Shown here piece by piece: positions 60,854-64,000 of a DNA stretch of 64,000 bases. Positions within the stretch are counted from its first letter, which is position 1. The number at the start of each line of letters is the position of its first letter. The DNA is from Candidatus Altimarinota bacterium (GTDB lineage: Bacteria; Cyanobacteriota; Cyanobacteriia; Cyanobacteriales; Microcystaceae), in the NCBI GenBank assembly GCA_012031035.1, contig JAAUUT010000004.1, forward strand, positions 35,198 through 99,197, read 5' to 3'. The notes below the pieces were generated by a model. It was given only the letters and a program-made list of their open reading frames with translations, did not search any database and was not told where the DNA came from. The position numbers were made by a program, and so were the translations under genes.

Positions 60854-61774
60854 CTATGACATCGCTGCTCTTTCAACAATAAAAGGCATTGCCAAACGAA
60901 AAAAAGTCCATCCTAATACAAATCCCACGATCGCGATCGCGCTGGCGATTAACCATCCAATCGGATAAGAAAGAATTCCTGTTGTGGCTAATTCTCGTGT
61001 TGTGACTAACAGTGAAGTAACGGGATTGATTTTTACTAACGTTGCCCAAATCCCTTGTTCGGGAAGTGCGTAAACGACTGGCGTAATAAATAACCAGATA
61101 CGAAGGATATAACCCATCGCTCTGTTAACGTCACCGTACAAAGCTGAAATTGGCCCAAGGAGTAGACCTATCCCCGCTCCAAACATGACTAAATGGATCA
61201 GTGCGACTGGAGTCAAAAGTAAACTCCAAGTGACGGGAATGCGATAATAAATAAAGAGACAAACAACGAGAATTAACTGAATGCTAAAGGTAAAGAATAA
61301 CTGCCCTAATTTAGCTATTACAAATGCTTCTGGAGGAACTCGAATTTTTGAGAGCATCCCTTTAGCTGCTTGAACGGCTCCCATGGATTTACTGATAGCA
61401 TCAGTAAATATTTGCCACAAGGTCATGCTAAACATGACATACAAGGGATAAGGAATATCAGTCTCTCCTAAATTAATAATCCTGGCATTTTGGAGTAGCG
61501 TTAGTCCTACTGCGGTTGAGAGCGGTGGAATAAATACCCAGAAAATTCCTAAAACTGACTGGCGATACTGAGCGCTAAGGTCTCGACGAAATAATTGCCA
61601 TGCTAAATCCCGCGATGCTAGCAAGTCATACCACATTTCTTTAAACAATTGAGCCGGACTTCTCAGACGGCTTTCAGGAACGTAAACGATTACGGGTAGA
61701 AGATCTGTGTTGCTTTTTGACTCGGACTTCAAGGCTTTATCTCCCTTGTCACGCGGCTGTTGTGTTTGTTGCAT
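60854..61774 (-). CDS. wzm: Polysaccharide ABC transporter permease (Wzm type)
   Basis: ABC-2 type permease, 306 residues, six membrane helices. The N-terminal part (AQLFKEMWYDLLASRDLAWQ) and FRRDLSAQYRQSVLGIFWVF are typical of O-antigen/teichoic-acid exporters. Just upstream of its ATPase partner (50 bp gap), together forming the exporter of a polysaccharide across the inner membrane. Confidence 0.88.
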   Translation of the reverse strand: MQQTQQPRDKGDKALKSESKSNTDLLPVIVYVPESRLRSPAQLFKEMWYDLLASRDLAWQLFRRDLSAQYRQSVLGIFWVFIPPLSTAVGLTLLQNARIINLGETDIPYPLYVMFSMTLWQIFTDAISKSMGAVQAAKGMLSKIRVPPEAFVIAKLGQLFFTFSIQLILVVCLFIYYRIPVTWSLLLTPVALIHLVMFGAGIGLLLGPISALYGDVNRAMGYILRIWLFITPVVYALPEQGIWATLVKINPVTSLLVTTRELATTGILSYPIGWLIASAIAIVGFVLGWTFFRLAMPFIVERAAMS

Positions 61775-61909
61775 TCAGATGGCGCGATACGCTGCTTAGC
61801 ATTTCTTAATTTTTTTATTATCATAGTTATAACTCTGTCAAAAATCTAGCAGTGACTGTTAACTTTACAGAATCTTTAAGCGCTCAGAAACTACAATTCA
61901 AGGAATTTT

Positions 61910-62386
61910 TTAATTTAAAAATGACCAATGAGAAAAGGTAGCTGCTTGACCGCAGGGTTCTCCGCGATCGCCCGTTAAATTCCAGACGATCGCATCTTCA
62001 ATTAAAAAGCGTTTTTGTGTTTTAGAAATACGAATTCCCCGATAATCATCGACAAATCCTTGTTGTCTTGCGCGAGCGAGTAATTGTTCCCGTTCTTGGC
62101 GATTAACGGGTTCTGCGGTCAGCCTCGAAGGAGTTTGAATCAAGTCTTCCCAACTCATTTCCCACAAATTTAGCGCAATTTGGTTGCCATAATTGAGAAT
62201 GGGATCTAGTTCTGTTCCGTGAGAGACAACGACGAAGGGAGCAAAGAAGAGAGATTTTGCTTGTTCGCTTGGCGTTCCTTTTCTTTCGAGCAAAGGTTGT
62301 TTGAGGAGTTTTTCGTAGCTTTCTAACAAAATTTGACTCCAAAAAATAATTTTTGTCTGCTGCCAAATTTCTTCACTCATCGACAA
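61910..62386 (-). CDS. MEKHLA domain protein
   Basis: A 158-residue cytosolic protein of the MEKHLA family, related to PAS domains (PFVVVSHGTELDPILNYGNQIALNLWEM, PSRLTAEPVNRQERE, RFLIEDAIVWNL, CGQAATFSHW). PAS-like folds of this family are known from plants and cyanobacteria; function unknown. ATG at 62386. The two preceding codons overlap nothing. Confidence 0.82.
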   Translation of the reverse strand: MSMSEEIWQQTKIIFWSQILLESYEKLLKQPLLERKGTPSEQAKSLFFAPFVVVSHGTELDPILNYGNQIALNLWEMSWEDLIQTPSRLTAEPVNRQEREQLLARARQQGFVDDYRGIRISKTQKRFLIEDAIVWNLTGDRGEPCGQAATFSHWSFLN

Positions 62387-62526
62387 AATCGGAGACGGTT
62401 TTTAGTTGGTTAGCTATTAGATACAAATGTAAATCAAGTCGCTCCGCAATTCCCCAGTTTTTAGTTTTTTAATTTCCGGTCAAATAACCACGCTCCTCAA
62501 AGAAAGGAAACAAAAACCGCGATCGC

Positions 62527-62976
62527 TCACTCCCTTGGCAGGGTGACTGTTTCTAGCCAAAACTCTTCAATTCCTCGAACAATCTTAAATAATTCTTCGA
62601 GATTGCGAGATTTAGATATATAACAGTTGACGTGCGAGTCGTAGCTTTGAAATATGTCATCTTCATTTCTAGAAGTCGTTAAGACGACCACAGGAATACG
62701 CTTTAGATACGGATCGGATTTAATTTCTGCAAGCACTTCTCGCCCGTCTTTTCTAGGCAAGTTAAGATCGAGCAAAATGAGATCGGGACGCGGTGAGTTA
62801 ACATACTCTCCTTCGCGACGCAAATAAGCCATCGCATCTGCGCCATTCCTAACCGTTACTATTTCATGGGACATGGCGCTATTTTTGAAAGCTTCTTCAA
62901 TTAAGCGAATGTCAGCTTTATTATCCTCAACTAAAAAGATGGTTTTGGGTTTTTCGTACATTCGCTCGTTCGCCAT
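62527..62976 (-). CDS. Response regulator receiver, Rcp1-like
   Basis: A stand-alone receiver domain of 149 residues with phospho-acceptor D70 (DLILLDLN), acidic pair ED (17-18), conserved T in VLTTSRN and K in ISKSRN. No output domain, as in Rcp1, the partner of cyanobacterial phytochrome Cph1. It overlaps the 3' end of the upstream kinase gene by 50 bp (35 bp if the ATG at 62961 is used), so translation coupling is likely. Confidence 0.9.
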   Translation of the reverse strand: MANERMYEKPKTIFLVEDNKADIRLIEEAFKNSAMSHEIVTVRNGADAMAYLRREGEYVNSPRPDLILLDLNLPRKDGREVLAEIKSDPYLKRIPVVVLTTSRNEDDIFQSYDSHVNCYISKSRNLEELFKIVRGIEEFWLETVTLPRE

Positions 62977-63691
62977 TGCGTCCTCCTACTGGAATTGTGA
63001 AATAAAAAGTCGCTCCTTGACCGAGTTCTGACTCAACCCAAATGCGACCTCGATGAGATTCGACTATTTTTTTACAAATCGCCAGTCCCATTCCCGTACC
63101 TGGATATTCGTCTCGCGGATGCAAGCGTTGGAAGATGACAAAAATGCGATCGCGAAATTGCAGATCGATACCAATTCCGTTATCTTTTACCGAAAATAAC
63201 CAGGCATCTTCGATTCGTTCGGCATTAATTTGAATTTCTAGTTTTTTCTCGCTTCTGAATTTAATAGCATTAGCAATCAGATTTTGGAATAATTGCATTA
63301 TCTGAGTTCCATCTGCCATCACTGTTGGCAAGTTATCGTAGGTAATGTTGGCATTGTTTTCGCTAATGCGTCCTCGCAAATGCGCGATCGCTTTTTCTAA
63401 TGCTGCTTGTGTATCGGTAAAAGCGACCTCAGCGCCTTGCATATTCACTTTCGAGTAGGCAAGTACGTCATCAATCGGCGTTTGCATGAGGCTAACTCCT
63501 TCAACCGCATAGCCAATGAATTCTTTGGCATCTTCGTCGAGTTGTTGGCGATAGCGCATCTCCAGTAACTGTACGTAGTTGGCGACTTGATTGAGTGGTT
63601 CTTGCAAGTCGTGAGAGGCGACATAAGCGAACTTCTTCAGTTCTGCATTGGAACGTTCGAGATCCTGCGCTAATTGTGCTAGTTCGTCAGC
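62927..63691 (-). pseudogene. Phytochrome-type histidine kinase, kinase core
   Basis: The DHp and HATPase domains of a phytochrome-related kinase. The phospho-acceptor His lies in KKFAYVASHDLQEPL (His codon 63611-63613), then NLIANAIKFRSE, VKDNGIGID and GTGMGLAICKKI. The frame is open from 63691 back to the stop at 62927 (254 codons), but its upstream neighbour codon is TAA (63692-63694), where a CAA would read LRQADELAQLAQ as in Cph1-type proteins. So the sensor part is cut off here. The receiver gene overlaps its end. Confidence 0.8.
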
Positions 63692-63909
63692 TTAACGCAA
63701 AACAAATGGCTGCACCTTGAGAACTCGTTAAATCTAATGGTTGTTGGCTAGATTGAGTCTAAATTATTGTTAGTGACGGCAGATTTGATAGTTTCAACTT
63801 GAAAACTATCAAAAATATCTTCGAGTTTTTGCTCGACTATCTTTTCGGGAGCAACGCCAAAAACTTGATAGGTGTTAGTGCTGGTTTGTACAATTTTAAC
63901 CCTCTTCTG
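63687..63909 (-). pseudogene. Fragments of a phytochrome-like sensor: PAS end and PHY start
   Basis: Two short frames precede the kinase core on the minus strand. The fragment 63748-63909 encodes KIVQTSTNTYQVFGVAPEKIVEQ and on to NNNLDSI, typical of the N-terminal PAS domain of phytochromes. The fragment 63687-63758 encodes QPLDLTSSQGAAICFALS, like the beginning of the PHY domain. The GAF domain between them and the rest of PHY before the kinase are absent. The gene has apparently lost both central domains. It is close to the window edge, so the true gene start is not seen. Confidence 0.55.
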
Positions 63910-64000
63910 TCATTTTCCGGTATTTCCTATTAATCAAAGGTTTTCGAGAGGAGTCACAGCAATCCATTGAGCTATTTGTAGTTAAAATTCCCTCATGCGA

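Overview
The window is cyanobacterial chromosome. The octamer GCGATCGC (HIP1) is scattered throughout, and the gene set is diagnostic: LdpA, a Ycf45/R3H ATPase, the pipX-pipY-sepF-proC block, a DnaK3-type chaperone with its J-protein, a tmRNA with a cyanobacterial-type tag, and a phytochrome-type kinase with an Rcp1-like response regulator. Many short cyanobacterial repeats sit between genes and in two cases inside them. The content fits a unicellular or baeocyte-forming cyanobacterium, but I cannot name the species from the sequence alone.

Layout. 0-6.2 kb: ClC transporter, repeat-interrupted ldpA, R3H ATPase. 6.2-11.2 kb, minus strand: plsC, frameshifted miaB, a small lipoprotein, a DUF4168 protein, murT. 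11.2-18.2 kb, plus strand: AgcS symporter, a GT2/GT-C glycosyltransferase pair, recJ. 18.2-22.7 kb: nurA, then pipX, pipY, sepF, proC. 22.8-26.7 kb: Rrf2 and PadR regulators next to a decayed RND efflux system and a LysE remnant. 27-31.9 kb: dnaK-dnaJ, an SRPBCC protein, a short SepF-like paralog, a DUF6335 protein. 32.6-40.6 kb: pentapeptide-repeat protein, Bro-N protein, TPR-CHAT protein, a large CBS-PAS hybrid kinase. 40.6-44.9 kb: tmRNA, hemB, a GH57 glycosidase. 45-53.5 kb: a two-partner-secretion exporter, an MFS transporter, DUF2231, a flippase-like membrane protein, an aspartyl/asparaginyl hydroxylase, an M48 protease. 53.5-61.8 kb: an ABC-dependent polysaccharide locus (Wzm/Wzt, pyruvyltransferase, three glycosyltransferases, sulfotransferase). 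61.9-64 kb: MEKHLA protein, response regulator, decayed phytochrome-like kinase.

Two kinds of damage stand out. First, nine otherwise complete genes are each broken by one single-base length change, mostly a homopolymer one base short; restoring that base gives a full-length protein each time. This points to sequencing or assembly error more than to biology, though it cannot be proved here. Second, larger losses affect an RND efflux operon (apparently two internal deletions), a LysE gene (one) and a phytochrome-like gene (apparently two). These look like real decay or recombination, or collapsed assembly of multi-copy families.

I found no convincing undescribed system. The best leads are: a second, stripped-down SepF-like protein; a Bro-N gene next to a TPR-CHAT protease gene; a ClC subfamily without the gating glutamate; mobile repeats inserted into ldpA and recJ; and a locus predicted to make a pyruvylated and sulfated exported glycan.
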